A program made the position numbers and the translations under genes. From NCBI GenBank assembly GCA_022640795.1, contig JALCCK010000015.1, forward strand, positions 1 to 46,615: a stretch of DNA of 46,615 bases, in the 5' to 3' direction. Of the stretch, positions 9,028-17,057 are shown in pieces; the first letter of the stretch is position 1, and each line of letters opens with the position of its first letter. Source of the DNA: Treponema sp. Lineage in GTDB: Bacteria > Spirochaetota > Spirochaetia > Treponematales > Treponemataceae. A model generated the notes under the pieces. It searched no databases. It worked only from the letters and a program-made list of their open reading frames with translations, and was not told where the DNA came from.

Positions 9028-9459
9028 ATGAAGAAAATTTTAACTGTGCTGCTGTCTTTAAGTGTGCTTTTCGTTGTTGCCGGTTGCTCATCGGTAAAAG
9101 ATGGTACGTATACGGCGAAAGCTTCCGCTCCGAATGAATACGGAACGACACCTTTCGTCAATGTTACAATTGCGAACGGTAAAATTACTGCTGTTACTAT
9201 CGATGAAACGGCACAAGACGGAACGCTTAAATCACAGCAGTCAAAAGACGGTACCTATGATATGTCTCCTGCCGGGGCACAGTGGCCGTGGCATGAACAG
9301 GTTGCTGCACTGGAAACCTATCTGGTAAACAATCAGGGATCAAAAATAACCTCATTCGATGCCGATGGTAAAACGGATGCTGTTTCCGGATGTACCATCA
9401 AAGTGAAAGATTATATTGACCTGTTTAATACGGCTTACAATCAGGCAAAAAAACAATAA
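9028..9459 (+). CDS. FMN-binding-domain lipoprotein, predicted covalently flavinylated
   Basis: 143 aa. Signal peptide with lipobox VVAGC (Cys20), so surface- or periplasm-anchored. The remainder is a small FMN-binding domain (DGTYTAKA...FVNVTIANGKITAVTI...). Near the C-terminus, D117-A-V-S-G-C-T123 fits the D-x-x-[ST]-G-[AC]-[ST] sequence to which ApbE/Ftp-type flavin transferases attach FMN through the final Thr, as in RnfG and NqrC. The start at 9028 has GGAGGT seven bases upstream; the frame is open five codons earlier. It has its own promoter and terminator, so it is monocistronic. A role as an extracytosolic flavin electron carrier is inferred from the family. Confidence 0.85.
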   Translation: MKKILTVLLSLSVLFVVAGCSSVKDGTYTAKASAPNEYGTTPFVNVTIANGKITAVTIDETAQDGTLKSQQSKDGTYDMSPAGAQWPWHEQVAALETYLVNNQGSKITSFDADGKTDAVSGCTIKVKDYIDLFNTAYNQAKKQ

Positions 9460-9481
9460 CGGAATCCGATAGGGTTTGTAC

Positions 9482-9511
9482 AAAAGACGACTTAAAAAGT
9501 CGTCTTTTTTT
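9482..9511 (+). terminator. Rho-independent terminator
   Basis: A perfect 12-bp stem, AAAAGACGACTT (9482-9493) with AAGTCGTCTTTT (9497-9508), a 3-base loop and a run of seven T at 9505-9511. It lies 22 bases after the FMN-lipoprotein stop. Confidence 0.93.
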
Positions 9512-9608
9512 ATGCATAATCCGATTTTCCATGATATACTAGAAGGGCTTTTACTAAAACAAAATAACACAATTAAGAATTTTATTATCTAAAAGGAGCC
9601 TGCCTCAA

Positions 9609-11489
9609 ATGAAACTTAATACGAGATTTTCAATATTGTTCATAACAATATCGCTGGTAACTATTTTTCTACCATTATTTATACTTAACGGCGAAAAACG
9701 TATAAGCACTTTGAACAACTACAAAGACTCGTTGAATCAACTTGAAATCCAGTTCAGTAACCTCTCTGCCTTTTCAACCGATGTTTTGTATTTCGGAACA
9801 GATCTTACAACGCTGAAAGAAGACTGGGAAGAAAAGAAAACAGCATTAAACGAAATCTATCCGCAAGTTATTGATGAAGCTAACTCAAAAGTATTAAATA
9901 ACGAAGGCAGGGAAGAAATAAAACGTATCAAGAAGTTATGGTCGCTTATTACAACCGATATAGAAAATCTGACGGGTCTCTATACAAAATTGACGGAATA
10001 TGAATTCCCGACGAATTCCATTGCAACAACGATAAACAGCCTCGGACTCAGAAAATTTATTACCAGCTATGAAAAAAATTATGATCTTAAAAAACTTATC
10101 TACTATTCTTCTTCAATTGAGGGAAGCACAAAGACACTGAAAATATCAAGAGAAGGTTTTTCCATTGTTTTTTCACGTTTTGAAAAAAATATAGATAAGC
10201 AGATAAAAAGCCTTACAGAAATTCTTTATATGATAGGTCTGACGCTGGCTCTTTCAGTTTCCATTCTTATCTTCCTTATTGCAAATTTTTCCACCCGGAT
10301 TATTGTGACCAGAATAAAAAGATTGCAGAACGAAATGTCATCTATGGCAAATAAAAACCTTGTCATAAAATATGAAAGCAAAGTAAAAGATGAAATCGGA
10401 GATCTGGCACGGGACCTCACGAAAGCAGCGGGAATTCTGGATACGGTTCTTAAAATAGTAAAACATGATACAGCCAAAGTGCAGGAATCAGGGACCGGCA
10501 TTTCGCATTCAATTATAAAAGCCGCCGAGTCGACCAATGAAATCAGCCTGAACAGCGACGGACTGGTAAAACAGATGGAATCAGTCTCCGATACAGTCGG
10601 AACCTGTATGAAAGCGCTCAACCAGATGAACACGGTTGCGGATAATCTTATACAGACAAATCAAACACAGTCCAGTCTTATAAAAGAAAACGACGATTCC
10701 ATAAACGATATCGCAGCTGAAATACAGACCATTACCGATACGGCGATAAAACGAAGCGAAAATGCAAAAGAAATGCAGTCATTTATCAAAGAGGGAGACG
10801 AAAAAGTTACCTCGACTTCGGATCTGCTTTCCGAGATAAACGGAAAGCTGGACGAAGTAAGCGAAGTAATAACACTTATAAACAGTGTTGCTGAACAAAC
10901 GAACCTTCTTTCCATGAACGCAGCTATTGAAAGTGCTCATGCAGGAGAAGCGGGAAAAGGGTTCGCCGTCGTTGCAGAGGAAATCAGAGCTCTGGCTGAA
11001 ACTACAAAAGAAAATTCTGATACTATTACGAAATCCATTTCCGAAATAGTCGAACAGGTACGAACCGCAGATGTAACGAGTGCTGAAGCATCAAAAGCCT
11101 TTATAAAAGTTCGTGAAAAATCAGAAACACTCATCGTCTCATTACAGGACATAGCGACCGGGATACAGGCCGTTGAAACGAAATCGCTGCAGATAACAGA
11201 CAGAACAAAAGAACTGGGAAAATCTTCAGAAGAAGTAAACGGCTACAGTAATGATTTAAGCAAACATCAAACCCAGCTCACACAGGAAATGAATAATCTG
11301 TCGAACATTATGTCGGAATCAAAAGCAGGAATCGGGGAAATACGGCTCGAGATTTCGGATATCTCAAAACAGATGAACGAAATACGGAATTTGAGTTCAG
11401 AAAATAACACGAGGATGGGAAAACTTTCCGCTACCGTAAATGAATTCGTAACATCCGATACTTCTACGACCGGCCAGGCTTTTCTTTAA
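9609..11489 (+). CDS. Methyl-accepting chemotaxis protein
   Basis: 626 aa transmembrane chemoreceptor. Membrane span 1 is at about residues 8-26. An extracytoplasmic, mostly helical sensor (about 27-205) has no PAS/Cache signature and looks like a four-helix-bundle type. Span 2 is at about 206-228 and HAMP at about 228-280. A long coiled coil follows, with the invariant hairpin tip at about 428-460 ([20 protein letters not shown] then [12 protein letters not shown]). The tip binds CheA and CheW. The start at 9609 has AAGGAG ten bases upstream. No motility sigma-28 promoter was recognised in front. The ligand is not predictable. Confidence 0.95.
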   Translation: MKLNTRFSILFITISLVTIFLPLFILNGEKRISTLNNYKDSLNQLEIQFSNLSAFSTDVLYFGTDLTTLKEDWEEKKTALNEIYPQVIDEANSKVLNNEGREEIKRIKKLWSLITTDIENLTGLYTKLTEYEFPTNSIATTINSLGLRKFITSYEKNYDLKKLIYYSSSIEGSTKTLKISREGFSIVFSRFEKNIDKQIKSLTEILYMIGLTLALSVSILIFLIANFSTRIIVTRIKRLQNEMSSMANKNLVIKYESKVKDEIGDLARDLTKAAGILDTVLKIVKHDTAKVQESGTGISHSIIKAAESTNEISLNSDGLVKQMESVSDTVGTCMKALNQMNTVADNLIQTNQTQSSLIKENDDSINDIAAEIQTITDTAIKRSENAKEMQSFIKEGDEKVTSTSDLLSEINGKLDEVSEVITLINSVAEQTNLLSMNAAIESAHAGEAGKGFAVVAEEIRALAETTKENSDTITKSISEIVEQVRTADVTSAEASKAFIKVREKSETLIVSLQDIATGIQAVETKSLQITDRTKELGKSSEEVNGYSNDLSKHQTQLTQEMNNLSNIMSESKAGIGEIRLEISDISKQMNEIRNLSSENNTRMGKLSATVNEFVTSDTSTTGQAFL

Positions 11490-11516
11490 TCGGTTCTAGT
11501 GGTATAACTCGAATAT

Positions 11517-12914
11517 ATGAATACCGCTACCATAGTACGACGAGGATCACGGCGAAAACCTGCAAAACTGATACCGGCGTCGATAACGGAAGGTCCTATC
11601 TGGAAAGGACTTCTTTCGTTCTTTTTTCCGATACTGTTCGGGACTTTTTTCCAGCAGTTATATAATACGGTCGATGCAATAATAGTCGGCAGGTTTATAG
11701 GGAAAGAAGCACTGGCCGCTGTCGGCGGAGGAACCGGTGTTTACGTAAATCTGCTGGTCGGATTCTTTGTAGGACTCACGAGTGGCGCTTCCGTAATTAT
11801 TTCCCAATTTTACGGTTCCAAAAAGGACCGGTATGTTTCACAGGCAGTACATACAGCCATTGCCGTTGCCGCTGCCGGTGCACTTATACTGACTGCAGCC
11901 GGAATTATTCTGAGTCCGGCTGCAATGGAAATAATCGGAACTCCACAGGATATTTTTGAGCTTTCCGTAGTATACTTACGTATATTCTTTATAAGCATGG
12001 TTCCCATGTTCATCTATAACATGGGGGCAGGAGTTCAGAGGGCCTGCGGAGACTCGAAAACACCGCTGTACATTCTCATTGCGGGTTGTATTATCAATAT
12101 AGTGCTTGATCTGCTGTTCGTTGCCGTCTTTTCATGGGGGGTACGGGGTGCTGCGTGGGCAACGGTTTTTTCCCAAATATTCAGTGCCGTTTTCGTGCTC
12201 TACAAACTTGAAAAAACAAAAGACAGCTACCAATTCAGATTCCGGCAGCTGCATGTGGCTCCTCATATCCTCAGAGAAATGATGCGGATAGGATTTCCCG
12301 CCGGTATACAGTCGGCACTGTATACCGTATCAAATTTAATTATCCAAACGAATATAAATGCTTTTGGAACAACAACAATTGCGGCATGGGCTGCCTACGG
12401 ACGTCTGGATTCAATATTCTGGATGACCAGTAATGCATTCGGAATAGCTCTTACGACATTCGCAGGTCAAAATTACGGAGCACAGAAATACGACAGACTT
12501 CTGGAAGGGACAAAAGTTTGCCTTCGCATGGCCGCTGCCGCCGCGATAGGATATACGGTACTTTTTTCACTGGTAGGAAAAAGTCTTTTTCATCTGTTTA
12601 CCACAGATAAAGAGGTCATTACCGACGGAATAAAAATACTCCGGTTTCTCGTACCCTTTTTTATCACCTATATTCCGATTGAAGTATTGTCCGGAACTAT
12701 ACGGGGAACAGGGGATTCGTTTATTCCGATGGTTATGACCCTTCTCGGAGTATGTTTTTTACGAATCGTCTGGCTCCTGATTGCCGTACCGATAAATTCT
12801 TCCCTGACGACTGTTCTTGCCTGCTATCCGCTAACATGGATAACGACTTCACTACTCTTCTTTCTCTATTACAAACGACGCAAATGGATGAAGCAGACTG
12901 TTAGCCAAAGCTAA
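11517..12914 (+). CDS. MATE-family efflux transporter
   Basis: 465 aa with about twelve membrane spans in two similar halves. Family features include GLLSFFFPILFGTFFQQLYN with DAIIVGRFIGKEALAAVG at the start of the first half, and a matching MMRIGFPAGIQSALYTVSNL in the second. MATE proteins export cationic or aromatic compounds in exchange for Na+ or H+. It begins 27 bases after the chemoreceptor gene with no terminator between, so read-through is likely. The ribosome site is weak. The substrate cannot be inferred. Confidence 0.93.
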   Translation: MNTATIVRRGSRRKPAKLIPASITEGPIWKGLLSFFFPILFGTFFQQLYNTVDAIIVGRFIGKEALAAVGGGTGVYVNLLVGFFVGLTSGASVIISQFYGSKKDRYVSQAVHTAIAVAAAGALILTAAGIILSPAAMEIIGTPQDIFELSVVYLRIFFISMVPMFIYNMGAGVQRACGDSKTPLYILIAGCIINIVLDLLFVAVFSWGVRGAAWATVFSQIFSAVFVLYKLEKTKDSYQFRFRQLHVAPHILREMMRIGFPAGIQSALYTVSNLIIQTNINAFGTTTIAAWAAYGRLDSIFWMTSNAFGIALTTFAGQNYGAQKYDRLLEGTKVCLRMAAAAAIGYTVLFSLVGKSLFHLFTTDKEVITDGIKILRFLVPFFITYIPIEVLSGTIRGTGDSFIPMVMTLLGVCFLRIVWLLIAVPINSSLTTVLACYPLTWITTSLLFFLYYKRRKWMKQTVSQS

Positions 12915-12940
12915 TAACAATAAAATCAGGCTGAATCCAA

Positions 12941-12969
12941 TTCACAAACTCTACAATTAAAAGTATACT
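12941..12969 (+). promoter_or_regulatory. Candidate promoter for the mdh-fumC metabolic cluster
   Basis: TTCACA (12941-12946), a 17-base spacer and TATACT (12964-12969). A start near 12976 would give an 85-base structured leader before the ATG at 13061. Confidence 0.55.
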
Positions 12970-12984
12970 TAAAGTGATTATAAA

Positions 12985-13060
12985 GTGCCGTTGGCACGCA
13001 GGGAGTAATCCCCATACGAGACTTGCAGAAGCAAAGTGGCTATGTAGAAGGAGAACCAGT
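12985..13060 (+). promoter_or_regulatory. Structured 5' leader of the lactate/malate dehydrogenase gene
   Basis: Three consecutive hairpins can be drawn. The first pairs GTGCC (12985-12989) with GGCAC (12993-12997). The second pairs GGGA (13001-13004) with TCCC (13009-13012) around a GTAA tetraloop. The third pairs CATA (13013-13016) with TATG (13041-13044), enclosing TTGC/GCAA (13023-13026 / 13031-13034). The last lies just before the ribosome site AAGGAG at 13048-13053. I do not recognise a known riboswitch family. It may be a regulatory RNA or simply a stable leader. Confidence 0.45.
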
Positions 13061-14014
13061 ATGGCTAACAAGATTACCATTATTGGTGCAGGATCGGTCG
13101 GAGCGACGATCGCCTACACGCTGACCGTAAAAGGTACAGCATCGGAAATTGTCATGATTGACATTAATCAGCAGAAAGCACTTGGAGAAGCGCTTGATAT
13201 CAGACAGGGGACCCCGTTCTGTGATCCCGTTACTATATACGCCGGGACATACGCAGACGCGAAAGATTCTGATATTGTTATTCTGACATCGGGAGTTGCC
13301 CGTAAACCGGGACAGTCCCGGCTTGATCTCGCACAGACGAACGTCAATATTACCAAAAGCATTATCCCGGAAATAACGAAGTATGCGCCGGATGCTATCT
13401 ATCTTATCGTCGCAAATCCCGTCGATATACTTACCTATCAGTTTTATAAAACTTCCGGTCTTCCCGCCAATCAGATATTCGGTTCCGGTACCATTCTTGA
13501 TACTGCCCGCCTTCGTTCACGCATAGCCGAATATTATAAAATAGCCCAGCAGAATGTACATGCGTACGTTTTCGGGGAACACGGTGATTCTTCTTTCGTG
13601 CCGTGGTCACTGGCCAATATTGCGACGATTCCGATCGACGAATTCAAGGCCAGCATTGAAGACAAGAATGAAGTCAAGATGATTCCGCCGCTCATTCACG
13701 ACGAAGTCGAAACGTATATCCGAAAATCGGGCGGAAAGATAATCGAACGGAAAGGTGCGACTTTCTATGCAGTGGCAGTTTCGGTAGCACATATCTGTGA
13801 ATGTATCGACAACGCAATGGATACGACACTCACCGTTTCGTCGATGCTTACCGGCGAATACGGAATCAATGATGTCTGTTTAAGCACGCTTTCCGTTGTC
13901 GGACGAACAGGTCTCAAAGGACGGCTCGTAGCGCCGCTTACCGATAAGGAAATCGTCAGCCTCAGACACAGCGCCAGCTGTCTTAAAGACGTCATCAAAC
14001 AGCTCAAATTCTAA
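13061..14014 (+). CDS. mdh: Lactate/malate dehydrogenase family, predicted malate dehydrogenase
   Basis: 317 aa NAD-dependent 2-hydroxyacid dehydrogenase. The Rossmann motif is GAGSVGATIAY, with Asp34 after the second strand (NAD preference). Catalytic residues are H174 in GEHGDSS, D147 and R150 in GTILDTARLRS, and R87 in the active-site loop. The overall sequence looks like L-lactate dehydrogenase (NPVDILTY, GSGTILDTAR). However, the loop reads GVARKPGQSRLDL, so R81 occupies the position of Gln102 of classical LDH. In this superfamily Arg there selects malate/oxaloacetate, and the engineered Gln102Arg change turns Bacillus LDH into a malate dehydrogenase. Fumarase and fumarate reductase downstream support malate. 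The start at 13061 follows AAGGAG; the open frame continues 29 codons upstream without family similarity. Confidence 0.82.
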   Translation: MANKITIIGAGSVGATIAYTLTVKGTASEIVMIDINQQKALGEALDIRQGTPFCDPVTIYAGTYADAKDSDIVILTSGVARKPGQSRLDLAQTNVNITKSIIPEITKYAPDAIYLIVANPVDILTYQFYKTSGLPANQIFGSGTILDTARLRSRIAEYYKIAQQNVHAYVFGEHGDSSFVPWSLANIATIPIDEFKASIEDKNEVKMIPPLIHDEVETYIRKSGGKIIERKGATFYAVAVSVAHICECIDNAMDTTLTVSSMLTGEYGINDVCLSTLSVVGRTGLKGRLVAPLTDKEIVSLRHSASCLKDVIKQLKF

Positions 14015-14141
14015 TCACCGGGATATCTCTGCCCGGACTGAAGGAACAGAAGCTGTTTGTTTTGGTACGCTCTGAGTATAGTGTTTTTCTTCATTTTGTT
14101 ACTTCAGAATTCTCAACCGGACAGTAGAATCCCGCCAGGAC

Positions 14142-14171
14142 GGTCTGTACGGCGTGAAAACGCCGTATACC
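14142..14171 (+). promoter_or_regulatory. GNRA-capped hairpin in the fumC leader
   Basis: TACGGCGT (14048+100 = 14148-14155) pairs perfectly with ACGCCGTA (14160-14167) around a GAAA tetraloop; GGT (14142-14144) and ACC (14169-14171) can extend it. It sits 21 bases before the fumC ATG and about 10 before the ribosome site. A further small inverted repeat, CCGGG/CCCGG, is at 14018-14036 just after the mdh stop, without a T-tract. Confidence 0.5.
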
Positions 14172-14192
14172 AGCATCCTTGGAGGAGATTTT

Positions 14193-15590
14193 ATGAACGA
14201 ATTCCGTATTGAACACGATTCTATGGGTGAGGTGAAAGTTCCTGCAGACAAATACTGGGGAGCTCAAACAGAACGGAGCCATGAAAATTTCCCGATCGGC
14301 GTCGGCATAGAAACCATGCCCCGGGAAATCACCAGGGCTTTCGGATACCTCAAAAAGTCGGCAGCCATCGCGAACAACAAACTTAACAGCAAAAAAATGA
14401 CCGACGAAAAACTTGCTGCCATAAAACAGGCATGTGACGAAGTCATCGCCGGCAAGCTGAACGACCATTTTCCGCTTGTCGTATGGCAGACAGGAAGCGG
14501 AACCCAGTCGAACATGAACGCGAACGAGGTTATCGCAAATCGCGCAAATGAAATCGCAGGAAAATCGGGAACCGGCGACGAACGCTTATGTCATCCCAAC
14601 GACGACATAAATATGAGCCAGTCCTCAAACGACACTTTTCCGACGGCGATGCACATCAGCGCCGTACTGGAACTGGAAGACAAACTGCTGCCGGCGATCG
14701 ATACCCTGACTGCAACATTCAAAAAACTTGAAAAAGATAACGCAGGCATCGTCAAAAGCGGACGGACGCATCTGCAGGACGCCGTTCCGATAGCATTCAG
14801 CCAGGAAATCAGCGGATGGAGAGCTTCGCTCGAACGCGATAAGGAACTCATAAAACTGGCACTGAAACCGCTAAAAGAAATAGCGCTCGGCGGAACCGCC
14901 GTCGGAACAGGACTCAACGCGCCCAAAGGGTTCGACATTGAAGTTGCCGCCGCAGTTTCCGAATTAACCGGTAAAGAATTCAAAACAGCCCCGAACAAAT
15001 TTCACGCACTCACCAGCAAAGACGAAATCGTATTTGCACACGGAGCGGTAAAAGCACTGGCGGCGGATATGATGAAGATTGCGAACGACGTACGGTGGCT
15101 CGCATCCGGTCCGCGCGTCGGGCTGGGCGAACTGACGATTCCGGCAAATGAACCGGGATCGTCCATCATGCCGGGAAAAGTCAATCCGACACAGTGCGAA
15201 CAGGTTACGATGGTTGCCGTCCAGGTGATCGGTAACGACGCCGCAATAGGAATGGCTGCCAGTCAGGGTAATTTTGAACTCAATGTGTTCATGCCGGTCA
15301 TCGCCTACAATTTTCTGCAGTCGGTCCGACTTATGGCGGAAAGCATTCTGAGCTTTAATAAAAACTGCGCAGTCGGAATCAAAGCCAACAAACAGAAAAT
15401 GCACGATAATCTGCACAATTCGCTTATGCTGGTCACTGCCCTTAATCCGTATATCGGATACGAAAAAGCCGCAAAAACATCACACAAGGCATTTGAGGAA
15501 AATATTTCACTCAAGGAAGCGTGTGTTGCGCTGGGATTTCTTTCTGCGGAAAAATTTGACGAAGTCTTCCATCCCGAAAAAATGGTATAA
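14193..15590 (+). CDS. fumC: Class II fumarate hydratase
   Basis: 465 aa, the usual FumC length. It interconverts malate and fumarate in the cytoplasm without an iron-sulfur cluster. Motifs are KYWGAQTERSHENFPIG near the N-terminus, TGSGTQSNMNANEV, NDDINMSQSSNDTFPTAMH, SGRTHLQDAVP and the catalytic signature GSSIMPGKVNPTQCE (about 325-339). The start at 14193 has a strong GGAGGAG ribosome site; thirteen upstream in-frame codons are rejected. It lies between the predicted malate dehydrogenase and the Hdr-Flx-Frd genes, so it should run in the malate-to-fumarate direction during fermentation. Confidence 0.97.
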   Translation: MNEFRIEHDSMGEVKVPADKYWGAQTERSHENFPIGVGIETMPREITRAFGYLKKSAAIANNKLNSKKMTDEKLAAIKQACDEVIAGKLNDHFPLVVWQTGSGTQSNMNANEVIANRANEIAGKSGTGDERLCHPNDDINMSQSSNDTFPTAMHISAVLELEDKLLPAIDTLTATFKKLEKDNAGIVKSGRTHLQDAVPIAFSQEISGWRASLERDKELIKLALKPLKEIALGGTAVGTGLNAPKGFDIEVAAAVSELTGKEFKTAPNKFHALTSKDEIVFAHGAVKALAADMMKIANDVRWLASGPRVGLGELTIPANEPGSSIMPGKVNPTQCEQVTMVAVQVIGNDAAIGMAASQGNFELNVFMPVIAYNFLQSVRLMAESILSFNKNCAVGIKANKQKMHDNLHNSLMLVTALNPYIGYEKAAKTSHKAFEENISLKEACVALGFLSAEKFDEVFHPEKMV

Positions 15591-15627
15591 CACTCGGTTC
15601 TAGAAAACAGCCCATCGGTCGTGTTAA

Positions 15628-15691
15628 CGGAGACTGCCGTTCCGGTTGTCTCCGAAGATACTGTAAAACTATCTTCCGGAAGGTAAAACTT
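15628..15691 (+). promoter_or_regulatory. Tandem hairpins and GTAAAACT repeats between fumC and hdrB
   Basis: Hairpin one: CGGAGAC (15628-15634) with GTCTCCG (15648-15654). Hairpin two: GAAGATA (15654-15660) with TATCTTC (15670-15676). GTAAAACT occurs twice as a direct repeat (15663-15670 and 15683-15690), 20 bases apart, flanking the palindrome CTTCCGGAAG (15673-15682). No T-tract follows, so this is not a standard terminator. Candidate operator or mRNA-processing region ahead of the hdr-flx genes. Confidence 0.45.
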
Positions 15692-15722
15692 TTGGATGTT
15701 CAAAAAACAAGGACGAATTTAT

Positions 15723-16571
15723 ATGACGTATACGTACTATCCGGGGTGTACGCTCCGGACAAAAGCACTGGATCTTGACTGTTACGCCCGCGTAAGCGCT
15801 GAAGCTCTCGGATTTACCCTTGAAGAGGTTTCCGATTTTCAATGCTGCGGCGGAACGTATCCGCTCGCCAAAGACGAGATTGCGACAAAACTTTCTTCAG
15901 TACGTGCTCTCGCTGAAGCCCGGGACGCAGGACATGATCTGGTAACAATCTGTTCCGCCTGTCATAACGTAATCAAACAGGTCAACAACGACATGCAGAC
16001 TGATGAAAACATCATCATGAAAGTGAACAATTATCTCAAGGAAGATGATATTCAGTATCACGGAGAGACAAAGGTTCTGCATTATCTTGAAGTACTTCGC
16101 GATGTTATCGGTTTTGATACGATAAAATCCAAAGTCAAAAATCCGCTGACCGGTAAAAAAATCGGAGCATATTACGGCTGTCTGTTGCTGCGGCCGAGTC
16201 GTGTCATGCAGATGGACGATCCCGAAAATCCCAAAATGATAGAGGATTTCATTACCGCTATCGGCGGAACACCGGTAGTCTATGCGATGCGGAATGAATG
16301 CTGCGGAGCGTACACCGTACTTGAAGACCGGAATATTCCGGCAAAACGGAGCGGCGCAATTCTCGACAACGCGACGGACTGCGGCGCCGAAATGCTGGTG
16401 ACCGCCTGTCCGCTGTGCCGGTACAATCTCGACAAAAACATCGGGACAAGAAACATCAAGGTCTTCTATTTTACGGAGCTGCTCGCGGAAGCGCTCGGCG
16501 TCAAGGAAAAAGCACTCGCCATGATGAAAGAAAAGGAATGTATTCAGGCGGTACATCCCTGTACCGCCTGA
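15723..16571 (+). CDS. hdrB: HdrB-like subunit with two CCG (noncubane cluster) domains
   Basis: 282 aa. Both cysteine-rich CCG motifs are complete: C9, C41-C42, C77xxC80 and C153, C193-C194, C229xxC232. In methanogen HdrB these bind two noncubane [4Fe-4S] clusters that split a disulfide (CoM-S-S-CoB). In sulfate reducers the Hdr-Flx complex is thought to act on DsrC. Bacteria lack CoM/CoB and no DsrC gene is in view, so the acceptor here is unknown; fumarate reductase, encoded downstream, is the obvious candidate partner. The start at 15723 (MTYTYYPGCTL) matches family N-termini; an ATG nine codons upstream is possible. The last codons lie in a strong hairpin. It begins the hdr-flx-frd run. 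Confidence 0.92.
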   Translation: MTYTYYPGCTLRTKALDLDCYARVSAEALGFTLEEVSDFQCCGGTYPLAKDEIATKLSSVRALAEARDAGHDLVTICSACHNVIKQVNNDMQTDENIIMKVNNYLKEDDIQYHGETKVLHYLEVLRDVIGFDTIKSKVKNPLTGKKIGAYYGCLLLRPSRVMQMDDPENPKMIEDFITAIGGTPVVYAMRNECCGAYTVLEDRNIPAKRSGAILDNATDCGAEMLVTACPLCRYNLDKNIGTRNIKVFYFTELLAEALGVKEKALAMMKEKECIQAVHPCTA

Positions 16572-16605
16572 AACTGAAGTTTGTAAACAAAGTTTTACAA
16601 ACTTC
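16545..16605 (+). promoter_or_regulatory. Two perfect inverted repeats at the hdrB-hdrC junction
   Basis: Repeat one spans the hdrB stop: CAGGCGGTAC (16545-16554) with GTACCGCCTG (16561-16570), six-base loop. Repeat two follows at once: GAAGTTTGTAAA (16576-16587) with TTTACAAACTTC (16594-16605), six-base loop, a perfect 12-bp stem. Neither has a U-tract. Possible roles are RNase processing, 3'-end protection of hdrB mRNA, or a repressor dyad. Confidence 0.6.
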
Positions 16606-16652
16606 CAATAGGCGCCCTCCCCGGCGCATCAATATCAATAGAGGTAATAACA

Positions 16653-17048
16653 TTGTTACAATCTGAACTTGATAAGATAAAGGAAGAAATACTTTCCATA
16701 AGCGGCGTAAATCCGCTCAAATGTATGCAGTGCGGAAAATGTTCCGGGACCTGTCCGTCGTACGACGAAATGGAATATCATCCGCATCAGTTCGTACACA
16801 TGGTAGAAACCGGCACTATAGAGCCGCTTTTAAAAACAAAATCGCTTTATACGTGTCTTTCGTGTTTTGCCTGCATCGAACGCTGTCCCCGGCAGGTTGA
16901 ACCTGCAAAACTGGTTGAAGCTGTACGCATGGTGGTAGAACGCCAGCGCGGTCCGCAGCATCTTGAAGCAGAAAACGTCCCGGAAAAGCTCGACGACGAC
17001 ATGCCGCAGCAGGCTATCGTCAGCGCTTTCAGGAAATACAGGAAATAG
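16653..17048 (+). CDS. hdrC: HdrC-like iron-sulfur subunit
   Basis: 131 aa with two classical [4Fe-4S] motifs, C24xxC27xxC30xxxC34P and C68xxC71xxC74xxxC78P, in the spacing of HdrC. In heterodisulfide reductases HdrC wires the flavin in HdrA to the catalytic clusters in HdrB. The start is a TTG at 16653 with GAGGT seven bases upstream; no ATG gives a full-length product, so the rare start seems real. It is separated from hdrB by the double hairpin and lies nine bases before hdrA. Confidence 0.93.
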   Translation: MLQSELDKIKEEILSISGVNPLKCMQCGKCSGTCPSYDEMEYHPHQFVHMVETGTIEPLLKTKSLYTCLSCFACIERCPRQVEPAKLVEAVRMVVERQRGPQHLEAENVPEKLDDDMPQQAIVSAFRKYRK

Positions 17049-17057
17049 GAAAAGCAA

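Noticed and set aside
12985..13060. Cyclic di-GMP (GEMM) riboswitch in the mdh leader
   Set aside because: Fragments such as CACGCAGGG and GCAAAG resemble it, but the conserved GAAA tetraloop helix, receptor and closing stem are not present.
16581..16600. Rex-type redox repressor operator
   Set aside because: TTGTAAA-N6-TTTACAA is palindromic but 20 bases long; Rex sites are normally 18 bases with TTGTGA-type halves and a shorter spacer. It is better described as part of the 12-bp hairpin. The 22356-22371 TTGT...ACAA has the wrong spacing too.
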